Source: Sphingobacterium faecale (GTDB lineage Bacteria; Bacteroidota; Bacteroidia; Sphingobacteriales; Sphingobacteriaceae). From it: a stretch of 64,000 nucleotides of DNA. The first letter of the stretch is position 1, and each line of letters begins with the position of its first letter. The DNA is taken from assembly GCF_016746095.1 (NCBI RefSeq), contig NZ_JAERTY010000010.1, forward strand, positions 248,001-312,000. Reading direction: 5' to 3'. The notes under the pieces were generated by a model. It made no database searches. It was not told the DNA's origin and was given only the letters and a program-made list of their open reading frames with translations. The position numbers and the translations under genes are program-made. Positions 47,482 through 56,541 of the stretch are shown here, in pieces.

Positions 47482-49275
47482 TTACTCAACGATATCCCAC
47501 CAAACAGGGAATGACCAAATATCATCATTCAACGCATTCGGGTGCGAAGCTTTCACATTATTTGAATTATAATTGATCTCATGAGAAACCTGCATAATTC
47601 TTCTAAATTGTTTACCCATTGGAATTTTCACCTGCGCAGCAGCAGTCACCTTATATTCATGAGGTACATCCCAACCTTGATAAGAATTAATACTATAATC
47701 ATGCCTGCGCATATCGTTCCAGTTTTGCTGCGAGTATGACATAGCAATATACTTTTGCGTCATGATCTTTTTCATACTAATATCAGTTTCTGATCCTAAT
47801 CCATTATTCACGAAATTATCAATCTTAGCCTGATCCATTGGTGACTTACTTGGATTAATATTTCCATAAGTTTTCAACTTGGTATTCATCATATCGATAT
47901 TAGCTATTACTCCGGCTTTATAGGCATCAAACGCTAGCTTTTTATCACCTTTACGCATATAAACCTCAGCCTTAATAAAGCACATCTCTGCATAAGTCAT
48001 CACAAACGTCTGGGCATCAGGCCTCGAGTAGAATGTACCGCTACCACCGACAGTTCCATCTTTCCACTTATAGATATCCGAATTATCACTATTATAGCCA
48101 ATTGAACTGCTCTTCATTGACACATACACCGTATCCCCCCAACGCGCTTGGTTGGTAGAGTTCACATACCATGTACCTGGCTTAATTATACGCTTATTCG
48201 TACTTTTTGGGATATCAAGCTCTACATCCTTACCGGTATCATTATAAGAACCATTTATTGGCCCCGCGTTCATACGGATATCAGACTGCATATCAACACC
48301 TTTCGAACGAACGAATTTCTTTGGAAAACCAAACTCCGCCCAAGGGATTAGTTTATCTGCCCGTGGATCTTCCACACCTGTCCCAGCAAAGTCTGTTAAG
48401 ATATCCTCATACCATTTGGTCACTCTAAAGTTGGTATTCATACCTATGTTATCAAACAAAATGGATGTCTTTATGGGATCATTAAACAAAGGATCTCCCG
48501 TTCCCTCTTTAACATCTTCATGATTGACAATCGTACTTTCGGCATTTGAAACAGGAGCTTTATCCAATAAAGCGAGTATCTCATCAGGCTTATACAACGA
48601 TGACTTTTTGGATAGATTATTCATCCAACGCGCCTTCAACCCATAACAGAGTTTTAACCATTTATTCACATCTCCATTGTTCCAGCTATCCCCTGCTTTC
48701 AAAGGGGTCGCCGTAGAAGGTTGCTGCATATTGAAATATTCAATAGCCTTATCTATATCGGCTAAACATCCTTCAAAGATTGTTTTCCCATCGTCAAACT
48801 TTGGTGTAATATTTAAGCTCAAAGCTTCAGTATAAGGCATTTCACCGTACCAATCAGCCATTAACATAAAACCCATCGCCCTGAGCACTTTCGCAGCGCC
48901 AAGGTAGTGGTAGGCTTGTTCAGCTTCAGCCTTGGTTTCTAATTCGGCGATATTAGGCCCAACAGTAACAAAGAAAAATTGATAGGGAGTTGTAGACATT
49001 CCTGCTATAGGATTCCACCCTGCGGCCAAGCTTTGCTGTGCAGTTGTATTATTTATAAACGTAAGCCCCTGAGTCACCAGTGCTGCCCTAGCACCGGCAG
49101 TTCCTTGAGCATACATCAGATGATGCTGCATCCAAGGCAAACGACTACTTACCGTTGCATCCTTACTAGAAGGATTACTAGGATCCTTATTAACGTCCAG
49201 CCAACTTTTGCTACATCCGCCAAGAGCTATCGATGCGACAAAAAGTATTAAAAGTTTATTTATTTTATTCATCAC
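47482..49275 (-). CDS. SusD-like lipoprotein (SusD-like_2 type)
   Basis: 597 aa. Lipoprotein signal ending LGGC. The sequence follows the SusD-like_2 group: KSWLDVNKDPSNPSSKDATVSSRLPWMQHHL, YHYLGAAKVLRAMGFMLMADWYGEMPYTEAL, and TYAEMCFIKAEVYMRKGDKKLAFDAYKAGV (TPR helices). It pairs with the SusC 7 nt upstream. Ligand unknown; no enzyme gene accompanies the pair. Confidence 0.92.
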   Translation of the reverse strand: MMNKINKLLILFVASIALGGCSKSWLDVNKDPSNPSSKDATVSSRLPWMQHHLMYAQGTAGARAALVTQGLTFINNTTAQQSLAAGWNPIAGMSTTPYQFFFVTVGPNIAELETKAEAEQAYHYLGAAKVLRAMGFMLMADWYGEMPYTEALSLNITPKFDDGKTIFEGCLADIDKAIEYFNMQQPSTATPLKAGDSWNNGDVNKWLKLCYGLKARWMNNLSKKSSLYKPDEILALLDKAPVSNAESTIVNHEDVKEGTGDPLFNDPIKTSILFDNIGMNTNFRVTKWYEDILTDFAGTGVEDPRADKLIPWAEFGFPKKFVRSKGVDMQSDIRMNAGPINGSYNDTGKDVELDIPKSTNKRIIKPGTWYVNSTNQARWGDTVYVSMKSSSIGYNSDNSDIYKWKDGTVGGSGTFYSRPDAQTFVMTYAEMCFIKAEVYMRKGDKKLAFDAYKAGVIANIDMMNTKLKTYGNINPSKSPMDQAKIDNFVNNGLGSETDISMKKIMTQKYIAMSYSQQNWNDMRRHDYSINSYQGWDVPHEYKVTAAAQVKIPMGKQFRRIMQVSHEINYNSNNVKASHPNALNDDIWSFPVWWDIVE

Positions 49276-49282
49276 AATCAGA

Positions 49283-52200
49283 TTAGAATTTAAAGTTTAA
49301 CCCAAACGCGACCCCAGCAGTGCTAGGTACCCCATTGAAATCTATCCCCACTGAGCTAGAGCCAACTATACCCGATCCTGCTGCGGATGCCTCTGGATCC
49401 ATACCTTTATAATTTGTTAACAACCAAAGGTTAGTACCTGTAACTGTCGCCGTAAGACCTTTCACCACTTTTGACAGGCCAGCATTTTTCACTAACTCAT
49501 TTCTAAAATCATACGACAAAGAGATAGAGCGTAATCTCAACCAATTTGTATTCGTCATGAAATTAGCACTTTCCCTAGCGTAATAAGTAGTATAATAATC
49601 CTGAATAATCTTCCTACCACTAGTTTCAACACCACCGATATCATAATTTTGATCAGCCGCGAAAGTAAAAGTTTTATCTTCATAAACAGGGTTCGATGCC
49701 GTACCCGTATTCACAGCTCCGTTCAATGTAATAGATTCTCTTTCCATCGAACGCTTACTCATCCCATTGATTGTCATCGCGTAGTCCGTACCATTATAGA
49801 TATCGCCACCTATTCTAAAGTCAAACAAGAAGGATAGATTTAGATTTTTATATTGGAAACTATTGTTAAAGCCACCTGTTAATTTCGGTTCTCTGTTACC
49901 AATAGCATAAGTTGTCAAGTTATCACTTACCGGCATACCGGTCTTTGCATCCAAAACAACTTTACCATCCGGTGTGCGAGTCCACTTTGATCCGGATATC
50001 GCCATAAAATCACCTCCATTAAAAGAAGCAGCCTTAGCATTACCCACTTGTACATCCGTAACATACAAAACCTCAGCTCCTTTAAACAAGTTTTCCAAAG
50101 TACCTTTATTTCTCGCCATATTCAAACTGGACTCCCATGTAAACCCATCTTTTACTATCGGTTTACCTGTTAAAGCTAGCTCCATTCCTTTATTATAGAT
50201 ATCACCTGCATTTACCGAGACCAAAATATAACCTGTTGACTGCCCCATTCTTGGAGAGATAATCTGGTCATAAGAATTATTGGTATAATATGTATAATCA
50301 ACCCCTAAGCGGTTATTGAAGAATCGTAATTCAGCACCAATCTCGAAAGATGTTGTACTTTCGGGCTTAAGAATTGGATTTCCCCTGTTCCAAAAGTTAC
50401 CTGTTCCTACAAGTCCACCCAAAAACTCTCTAGAAGGCCATAAGTAGGTGTCTGTCAAATAAGGAGTCGCGTCTTTACCAACTTTTGCCCAAGATGCTCG
50501 AAGCTTACCAAAACTCAACCAATCCACATCTTTTGTAAGTTCTGAAAACACAAAACTACCACCCACAGAAGGGTAAAAATAAGAGCGATTCTCCACAGGC
50601 AATGTCGATGTCCAGTCATTTCTTCCTGTGACATTTAAGAAAAGCATATTCTTGTAGGCAGCTTTCAACTCCCCGTACAAGCCAAAAAGTCTCCTTTTAT
50701 TTTCTATGGAAGAAAACCGCTTATTAGCGTCAATAATATTTTCAAAACTATAGAACTTCTCTACCACAAAATTATACCCCATTCTCCTATTATTATCAAC
50801 AGTGGTCTGTTCAGAGTAGAAACCAACCATAGCTCCTAAGTCGAAATCGCCTACAGTCTTATTGAAGTTTGACATCAAGTTAGAAGACCAATAGTTAAAT
50901 TTATAGTCACTCTCCGACATCATGCCTTTTTGAAACTGTTCTTTAACAGCACCATTTTCAGCGATCAATGTCGAGTTTCTTGTTAGATAGCTATCGGTAC
51001 CTACCTGATAAGAAACATTCCACCAATCAAATAAATCTAGATTAGCATTAATATTAGCTGTAAAGCGCTCCGTCTTATCACCCAATACGTTCCTATTCAC
51101 AGTCCAGTATGGATTTTCGATATCATCTTGAAGCTTTTGCTTTCCTTCAAACATACGATACTTCGTACCATCATCATTCAGGTACTTACGCATATCGTCG
51201 TTTCTTGACCATCTATACACAGAATTCATAGCACCAGTACCACCGGAATTATAAAGTCCCGCAGAAGTTAATGTCTTATCCGTATTTGCTAAGGAATAGG
51301 CTATATTCGCTCCTAATTTTAAACGTCCATATTTCTGATCTCCATTAAACCTAAAGGTTGTCTTATCAAAACCAGTGGATGGGACGATACCTTTTTGATC
51401 AAACCGGGAAGCAGATATATAGTAGGTCGTATTCTGACTACCTCCCGCTAAACTTACATTATTGTCGTAAATAGAAGAGGTCTGGAAAAAGTCTTTAATA
51501 TTGTCATACATGATATCATCAGGACCGAATTCCTCACCCCAAGATTGTGTAGTATAGGTATCTAATATCCCTTTAGCATTGTACGCTCCTCTTTTATATT
51601 TATTTTGTTGCTCTGGAAGCCTATTTACCCAATTCGTAGAAGCTCTTGACGAAAAGCCAATTTCTGCCCTACCTTCTTTACCTCTTTTAGTCGTAATAAT
51701 AATTGCTCCTGCAGCGGCACGGGATCCGTATAGCGCCGCAGCCGCCGGCCCTTTCAGTACAGACACGTTCTCAATATCCTCGGGATTGACATCCATGATC
51801 CGGTTACTATTGGAAGAAGATGTTGTTTGGGCTCCATCAAAGCCACTATTACCCCCAAGAACTGTAGAGTTGTCATAGATAACCCCATCTACTACAAATA
51901 AAGGTTGATTATCTCGTTCTAAAGATGTACCTCCACGTAAGATAATCTGTGCTCCAGCACCAGCAGCTCCAGAACTTTGCGTTACATTGACCCCAGCAAT
52001 TTTACCTGCCAATGAGTTAACAACGTTAGACGTCTTATTCTTCATAAGCTCATCGGCCTTGATATCCTGCACCGCATAGCCCAAGGCCTTCTTTTCCTTT
52101 TTGATACCCAATGCAGTGACCACCACCTCATCGATAGCTTCTTCCGAGCCACTCAGTTTGATGTTGTAAACATTGCCCGAACCGACCAACTGTGACGTTT

Positions 52201-52435
52201 CACCAGAACCGACGGCTCTAAAGATCAATGTTTCGCCTGGCGCAGCTTGAATGGTAAAAGACCCGTCAGCGTTCGTCTGTACCGAACGTGTCGTACCTTT
52301 TACAACAACAGTGACGTTGCTCAGGCCATCTCCGTCTGAAGAGGTTACCTTACCCGAAACTGCTTTTTGCTGGGCCATCAAACAGGATGCATAAAGACAC
52401 ATCCCGAAAAAAGTAAGTAAAAATCTCCTTTTCAT
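49283..52435 (-). CDS. SusC/RagA-family TonB-linked outer-membrane transporter
   Basis: 1050 aa. Signal peptide ending LMAQ, CarboxypepD_reg-like domain (about 22-95), DEVVVTALGIKKEKKALGYAVQDI, plug with VSVLKGPAAAALYGSRAAAGAIIITTKRG, then barrel ending VAFGLNFKF. The N-terminus and the SusD-like_2 partner mark a different subfamily from the namZ SusC. First gene of a two-gene unit ended by its own terminator; substrate unknown. Confidence 0.93.
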   Translation of the reverse strand: MKRRFLLTFFGMCLYASCLMAQQKAVSGKVTSSDGDGLSNVTVVVKGTTRSVQTNADGSFTIQAAPGETLIFRAVGSGETSQLVGSGNVYNIKLSGSEEAIDEVVVTALGIKKEKKALGYAVQDIKADELMKNKTSNVVNSLAGKIAGVNVTQSSGAAGAGAQIILRGGTSLERDNQPLFVVDGVIYDNSTVLGGNSGFDGAQTTSSSNSNRIMDVNPEDIENVSVLKGPAAAALYGSRAAAGAIIITTKRGKEGRAEIGFSSRASTNWVNRLPEQQNKYKRGAYNAKGILDTYTTQSWGEEFGPDDIMYDNIKDFFQTSSIYDNNVSLAGGSQNTTYYISASRFDQKGIVPSTGFDKTTFRFNGDQKYGRLKLGANIAYSLANTDKTLTSAGLYNSGGTGAMNSVYRWSRNDDMRKYLNDDGTKYRMFEGKQKLQDDIENPYWTVNRNVLGDKTERFTANINANLDLFDWWNVSYQVGTDSYLTRNSTLIAENGAVKEQFQKGMMSESDYKFNYWSSNLMSNFNKTVGDFDLGAMVGFYSEQTTVDNNRRMGYNFVVEKFYSFENIIDANKRFSSIENKRRLFGLYGELKAAYKNMLFLNVTGRNDWTSTLPVENRSYFYPSVGGSFVFSELTKDVDWLSFGKLRASWAKVGKDATPYLTDTYLWPSREFLGGLVGTGNFWNRGNPILKPESTTSFEIGAELRFFNNRLGVDYTYYTNNSYDQIISPRMGQSTGYILVSVNAGDIYNKGMELALTGKPIVKDGFTWESSLNMARNKGTLENLFKGAEVLYVTDVQVGNAKAASFNGGDFMAISGSKWTRTPDGKVVLDAKTGMPVSDNLTTYAIGNREPKLTGGFNNSFQYKNLNLSFLFDFRIGGDIYNGTDYAMTINGMSKRSMERESITLNGAVNTGTASNPVYEDKTFTFAADQNYDIGGVETSGRKIIQDYYTTYYARESANFMTNTNWLRLRSISLSYDFRNELVKNAGLSKVVKGLTATVTGTNLWLLTNYKGMDPEASAAGSGIVGSSSVGIDFNGVPSTAGVAFGLNFKF

Positions 52436-52860
52436 GTGTTTGATAGTTTGTTTTAAAAATTGTGTTTAGTTCTAATAATAGATATGTACACCAGTAATTT
52501 AGTTAGGCAAGTCTACGAAAAAAAAAGCGCTTATGCGTTTTTTTGCGCTATTATTTTTTAATAATTCACAAATAAAAATTCATACACTTCACCAAAACAA
52601 AGAATAACATACTACAAAAATGCTGTATATCAGAAGAAAAGACAAAATCAAACTAACGATAGCCAACACACTGATAATCAACACTTGCCTATACAACTAT
52701 TATAAACCCTTGAAAACCGCAAACTTCGACGTCGACACACAACATGTTTTTTGATATAGTCTCTCCTTCCTTTAAAAAACCTCTCCAATATTAACCTTTT
52801 GTTAAAACAACACAAATGGTAAGCTTTTTGTTTTATCAATCAATAAAAGAAGGAGTTACA
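52436..52860. other. Divergent intergenic region between SusC and a membrane-protein gene
   Basis: About 425 nt, AT-rich, containing the promoters of both divergent units. A stretch at 52521-52548 repeats GCGC/TGCG between A- and T-runs. A clear ribosome-binding site (GAAGGAG) precedes ATG 52861. Nothing else recognised. Confidence 0.6.
52569..52596 (-). promoter_or_regulatory. Possible Bacteroidota-type promoter for the SusC/SusD pair
   Basis: On the minus strand TTTG (52596-52593) is followed after 16 nt by TTTATTTG (52576-52569), one mismatch from the -7 consensus TAnnTTTG. The transcript would have a leader of about 130 nt. Match is imperfect. Confidence 0.3.
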
Positions 52861-53865
52861 ATGAGATTTTTTAGTTTATTCTGGGCGCTGTTCATTTTAT
52901 ATTTCATCTTCATACACCCCGCTATTATCTACTACAGCAGCGACTTAGCCCCCAATCCCGCAACGCAGAATCCCTATTTATCGCTTATTTACCTTTCGTT
53001 GGCAATAACACTCTGGACTACCACCTTTATTCTTTTCACCCGACTGCTTTACAAGAGTACTTACGGATTTCAAAAAGATACCGAACGTTTAGGTCAAGAA
53101 GGCACTCTGATCCAAGCGAATATCGATCGGGTCAAATCTGAAACACAGCTATCTAATGGTTTTATACAAAAGGAAACCGTAGTATCATTCTACAATCTCA
53201 GCCATACTCAGATCCATTATCCACTTATACTGACAGATAGCAAACCGCATCAACAGCGCTATAACCATGGACAGCAAGTAGCATTACGTGTAGACCCATA
53301 TCTCAAATACCGGCCTTACATCATCCCCGATGGTGTTCAAACTTCTATTGATTCAAAAACAATGCTTCTTTATACCAGCGTCTGGATTCTTTCTATCTTC
53401 GCTGTAGCCGGATATTTCTATTATGCGTACAATAGTCAGAATCAAGGATACGGCTGGAGGTTTCTGTCGTGGACGCATCCCCTTATTCTATCTCCGGTCA
53501 TTCTCTATGCCTTTTTAGCTGCTTTTTATCTCTTCTTCGCCAAACTGCTCTCACCCCACCTCAGTAAAGGAAGTGGAGATAAAAAAGTGATTCAACTCCT
53601 GTTGTGGGGTAGACGAGCTACCGCCAACATCACAGACGTAAAACAGACCGGCACCTATATCAACGAGCAGCCGCAGATTAAGTTTAACATGAACTTTGTC
53701 GATCACAACAGTATGAGCCACCAAGTAAGCATCAAAAAAATCGTTTCCCTTCTGGATCTGACGGCAATACAACTTATCCAAAGCAAACCGATTCTCTATC
53801 TTCCCGATGCGCCACAAACAATAGCCTTTGAAGAAGATTTATATCAACAAGCAGAACAACGATGA
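52861..53865 (+). CDS. Four-helix membrane protein of unknown function
   Basis: 334 aa from ATG 52861, which has a good ribosome-binding site (GAAGGAG, 6 nt upstream); the open frame begins at 52816. Membrane helices near 4-22, 40-60, 175-195 and 208-230. The two soluble parts (about 70-160 and 235-334) resemble each other in plan (a strand-rich segment with VxSFYNLSHTQIHYP and IKFNMNFVDHNSMSHQVSI), recalling DUF3592-like proteins. Its stop overlaps the next gene by 4 nt (ATGA), so both are translated together. Confidence 0.8.
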   Translation: MRFFSLFWALFILYFIFIHPAIIYYSSDLAPNPATQNPYLSLIYLSLAITLWTTTFILFTRLLYKSTYGFQKDTERLGQEGTLIQANIDRVKSETQLSNGFIQKETVVSFYNLSHTQIHYPLILTDSKPHQQRYNHGQQVALRVDPYLKYRPYIIPDGVQTSIDSKTMLLYTSVWILSIFAVAGYFYYAYNSQNQGYGWRFLSWTHPLILSPVILYAFLAAFYLFFAKLLSPHLSKGSGDKKVIQLLLWGRRATANITDVKQTGTYINEQPQIKFNMNFVDHNSMSHQVSIKKIVSLLDLTAIQLIQSKPILYLPDAPQTIAFEEDLYQQAEQR

Positions 53866-54497
53866 ATAAAATAACACTCTTACTTTTAGTCACTATATCG
53901 ATAGCATTATCCTCCTGCACACCATTCACGCAATCCATACGTGACACCTTCAAGACAGAAGAAGAGGTACAGCATGAGCAAGCGCATGCCGAACAAATTG
54001 AGAATAACCGCGCCCCTCTGCAAGTCATCAAGACCGTATCCAGCATACCGGCACTGCGAGCAGCCGAACAAGCTCTGCGTGATCTACCAAAATTCAAAGG
54101 AAAGTCCATCATGATACGACAGTCCGTACATTTCTTCAGCGATGGACGTATTGTACTCCAGCTACAGGACCCCGATACCCCTCAAAATATCGACCGATAT
54201 ATATACCGACATGGCAAGTGGCAAGACCCTACGCCCGTCCGCATTACCAAAGCCGATCGATTGGATCAGCAGCTATTCTCCTTAGACCGGATCTCCTTTG
54301 CCACGGCCAATAAAGTCTACACCACCATCAAACAAAAGATGAAAGAGATCAAAAGCGAAGATTCCGAAGCCACCGTTTACTTATCCTTCTACAACGACAG
54401 GATCAACTGGTCACCGAGATCACTACGAACACCTAGAGGCAGCTACTCCCTATCTTTTGATGAACAAGGCGATCTACTGTCCTTTGAAGCGGATTGA
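53862..54497 (+). CDS. Lipoprotein of unknown function
   Basis: 211 aa. Lipobox LSSC at about 16-19. A Glu/Gln-rich helix (about 30-50) precedes an alpha/beta region with LPKFKGKSIMIRQSVHFFSDGRIVLQLQDP and a repeated-strand end (GSYSLSFDEQGDLLSFEAD). No family recognised. Its start overlaps the preceding membrane-protein stop, suggesting one membrane-associated complex. Confidence 0.8.
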   Translation: MNKITLLLLVTISIALSSCTPFTQSIRDTFKTEEEVQHEQAHAEQIENNRAPLQVIKTVSSIPALRAAEQALRDLPKFKGKSIMIRQSVHFFSDGRIVLQLQDPDTPQNIDRYIYRHGKWQDPTPVRITKADRLDQQLFSLDRISFATANKVYTTIKQKMKEIKSEDSEATVYLSFYNDRINWSPRSLRTPRGSYSLSFDEQGDLLSFEAD

Positions 54498-54507
54498 TTA
54501 GCAGCCA

Positions 54508-54603
54508 TCATTTCCTGGATTTCTTGAGTATAAAAATCCAACAGGCCGCCAAAATGACAACCAATACAGCGATGAGTCCGAGCTGATAGTCCAGCAGTTC
54601 CAT
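54508..54603 (-). CDS. 31-residue single-helix membrane peptide (putative)
   Basis: ATG 54603 to TGA 54508. The product begins MELLDYQLG, has one hydrophobic helix of about 17 residues (positions 9-25) and ends KKSRK, a positive-inside tail. This composition is unusual for a chance frame, but the ribosome-binding site is weak and there is no neighbour on the same strand. It begins right after the opposite-strand lipoprotein. Confidence 0.4.
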   Translation of the reverse strand: MELLDYQLGLIAVLVVILAACWIFILKKSRK

Positions 54604-54943
54604 ATTTTATTATTTATAAGGAGCCCAAAAAAGCCCCCATTATCCCCTATGCGCAGTTAGGCCGACAACGGCCTCCGTCATACAGGAGACCGTGCCTGGC
54701 CATACTAAACAACACAGGTTATTTTACAGTTAGTGATAGTATCCTAAGTGATTAACATCTTAATTCTAATTGGTCATCGTTTTCTACAGAGAGTACCATG
54801 GCTCTATTCCTACGGACACACTAATATAAATAATATAATCTAAATACGCAAATTAAACGCATTAAACACGTTAACATAACGCACACGATTCGCGTTTTTT
54901 ATAAGAAAAGTTTGTGAATTTTGTTTTACATTAAAGCCGAAGA
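54604..54943. other. Intergenic region upstream of the HTH gene
   Basis: 340 nt without a recognised gene. The part 54620-54720 is GC-richer than its surroundings and contains small inverted pieces (GGCCGACAACGGCC). The part 54846-54900 carries an 11-bp repeated pattern. No family match made. Confidence 0.5.
54846..54900 (+). repeat. Five 11-bp-phased ACG elements upstream of the HTH gene
   Basis: ACG occurs at 54846, 54857, 54868 and 54879, and TCG at 54890, each exactly 11 bp apart, mostly as ACGCA or ACGTT followed by an A/T filler. One helical turn separates the elements, so a protein could bind one face. The block ends 43 nt before the HTH gene start, a fitting place for autoregulation. 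Confidence 0.55.
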
Positions 54944-55279
54944 ATGACGTTAGGTAAATTTATACAAGAGAGAGTGCGCTTAAAGGGGATTACAGATAAA
55001 GCCGTTGCAGAAGCCTTACATATTTCGGCAAGATCTGTTCCCAATATTTATTCAGCCAAAGAAATCCCAACATCAAGAGTCGCTTTATTATCCGTATTGC
55101 TAAACGAAGATATCTATTACAATTACTACAAAAATTTTGAAACAGTAGCTCCCGTGGTTAGCGCTCAGATCGACGATCTCATTCAAAAAATCAAGACTCT
55201 TGAAAACACCATTTTTGATAAAGAGCGATTGATCCAAAGCCAAGCGGCTCTAATCGAATCACTCCAGGCAAACAAATAA
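54944..55279 (+). CDS. Small HTH (Xre/Cro-like) protein with C-terminal coiled coil
   Basis: 111 aa. Residues 1-55 form a helix-turn-helix (GKFIQERVRLKGITDKAVAE, then ALHISARSVPNIY). Residues 72-111 form a coiled coil with Ile at the same heptad position in five consecutive heptads (IDDLIQK, IKTLENT, IFDKERL, IQSQAAL, IESLQAN). Probably a DNA-binding dimer. An 11-bp repeated element lies just upstream. A decayed copy of the coil part lies at 55504-55648. Confidence 0.8.
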   Translation: MTLGKFIQERVRLKGITDKAVAEALHISARSVPNIYSAKEIPTSRVALLSVLLNEDIYYNYYKNFETVAPVVSAQIDDLIQKIKTLENTIFDKERLIQSQAALIESLQANK

Positions 55280-55295
55280 AGTTCTTTATTTTTTC

Positions 55296-55484
55296 TCAAT
55301 CATCCTTAGCTTCAAACCAGGCCATAAAGTCCTCTACATCATTTTTTGAAACCACGATCTGTTGGGTATATCCCTCGACCAGTTCCAAGATCATCCCCTT
55401 ATCCGCCCGAGGCTTACAACCCACTATTATATCACGATGCACCACTGCATTACGACCTACCTTTCTATACAACTGTTTATCCAA
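55296..55484 (-). CDS. 62-aa protein resembling the end of a LytTR DNA-binding domain
   Basis: The product (MDKQLYRKVGRNAVVHRDII...) has a basic strand region and an acidic end (VSKNDVEDFMAWFEAKDD) similar in plan to the C-terminal half of LytTR domains. It may be a complete small protein or a truncated regulator. The weak family match and short length keep confidence low. Convergent with the HTH gene, 16 nt apart. Confidence 0.4.
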   Translation of the reverse strand: MDKQLYRKVGRNAVVHRDIIVGCKPRADKGMILELVEGYTQQIVVSKNDVEDFMAWFEAKDD

Positions 55485-55503
55485 AGCTATACAAAGTCGT
55501 TAG

Positions 55504-55648
55504 AATGAAGTTGCAGATTTATTACAAAAAATAGAGTTCTTAGAAAACTCTCTACAACAACGTGCGAGGGTGATTATTGACATAAGATAAAACCCTAGAG
55601 TTTCAAGACAAACTTATGTCTGAACTTGAAGGGGAATTAAATAGATAA
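55504..55648 (+). pseudogene. Decayed partial copy of the HTH gene's coiled-coil end
   Basis: In frame from 55504: NEVADLLQKIEFLENSLQQ, which lines up with DDLIQKIKTLENTIFD of the HTH protein at 54944. A stop follows at 55590; shifting one frame continues the coil as DKTLEFQDKLMSELEGELNR to 55648. No HTH part precedes it. Best read as a frameshifted 3' remnant of a paralog. Confidence 0.45.
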
Positions 55649-55985
55649 GAGGATCTTTTGTTCTTATTTATAATCTCAACAACAGTCCCTATATTCGATA
55701 AGAATCTACCGCTAATACACACTAGACTCTTGCAGAAAGCACCTCGAATCCGTGTTGAGTCCGAGTCCTCTCCGTGTTGAGAGCGAGTCTACCTTAAACA
55801 CAGGGCAGTAGCACCTCAGGCTCAGTTCGCACACAGTTACCTTCTTAATACTATCTACAGTATAGCTATGGTACTGGCCCCCGCATTTAACATTATCATC
55901 TATTGAAGACCGTAGAGGGTCTCTACCAAGAGCAAAGCGAGTTCGCTTACACACTTCGTGGGATACTGCTGTAAAAACATCAAGA
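55649..55985. other. No gene recognised
   Basis: About 340 nt between the pseudogene fragment and the 21-bp arrays. A short direct repeat (CCGTGTTGAG at 55751 and 55773) is visible. A 115-codon minus-strand frame here has no recognisable domain and overlaps the array, so it is not called as a gene. Confidence 0.5.
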
Positions 55986-56489
55986 CAACCATCCCCTTTT
56001 GGACAACAAGTGACACCTTTTTCAGAAAAAGGTGTCACTTGTTGTGAACTTGTAATCACTTATCTGTAAAAAGGAACTCCTTTTTACTAAAATGGAACAT
56101 CTATTTTTAAACAACCGTCCCCTTTTTTCTACAAAGTTATCGGTTGTTCTAAATAAGGAACTACTTTTTGGCAACCAGCAATTACTTGTTTAAAAAAAGG
56201 AAATGCTTTTCATTGAAAAGGTCCCCCTTCTACCAAACTAGGTAGACCCTTTTACAAATAATGGAACCCTTTTTCGAAAAAAACGATTCCTTATTAGTAC
56301 AAAGCGACTACTTATTCTTAAAAACCAATCCCTTTTTGTGGACTACTAACATCTTGTTTTTAAAAAGGGATCACTATTTTACAAAAAGGAAATACAATGT
56401 GCTAACTTGGAGTCACCAAACCTCTAGAAGGTGCTCCTTATAGAGACAAACCGTTCCCTTCCAAGCATAATTTAGGTACACCTTTCAGA
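55986..56489 (+). repeat. Array A: 24 imperfect tandem units of 21 bp
   Basis: Units start at 55986 and every 21 bp to 56469, with no insertion or deletion across 504 bp. The consensus is AAAGGxAxTCC followed by TTTTTxxxAA. Position 11 is C in 23 of 24 units and is usually followed by TT; other positions vary widely. In one plus-strand frame each unit reads as a heptad like K-x-x-L-F-x-K, but stop codons fall in at least six units, so no long protein is made. Many units are internally dyad-symmetric (AAAGG...CCTTT). Confidence 0.8.
56003..56045. repeat. 20-bp perfect hairpin inside array A
   Basis: Arm 56003-56022 is the exact reverse complement of 56026-56045, with a 3-nt loop (CAG). It spans two repeat units. 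No T-run follows in either direction, so it is not a standard terminator. Confidence 0.75.
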
Positions 56490-56541
56490 TCAACTCATTT
56501 TAGCAAGAGTTCATCCTCTACAAGTATACAGGCTGGTTTTT

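Noticed and set aside
54620..54720. Possible riboswitch or small RNA upstream of the HTH gene
   Set aside because: A GC-richer stretch with short inverted pieces exists, but no known riboswitch core could be matched.
55712..56059. 115-codon minus-strand frame
   Set aside because: It runs into array A, shows no domain or signal, and its end lies in the 20-bp hairpin, so it is more likely a chance frame.
56261..56443. 60-codon frame inside array A as a gene
   Set aside because: It is one of several frames opened by the 21-bp periodicity; the same frame has stops in other units and no ribosome-binding site.
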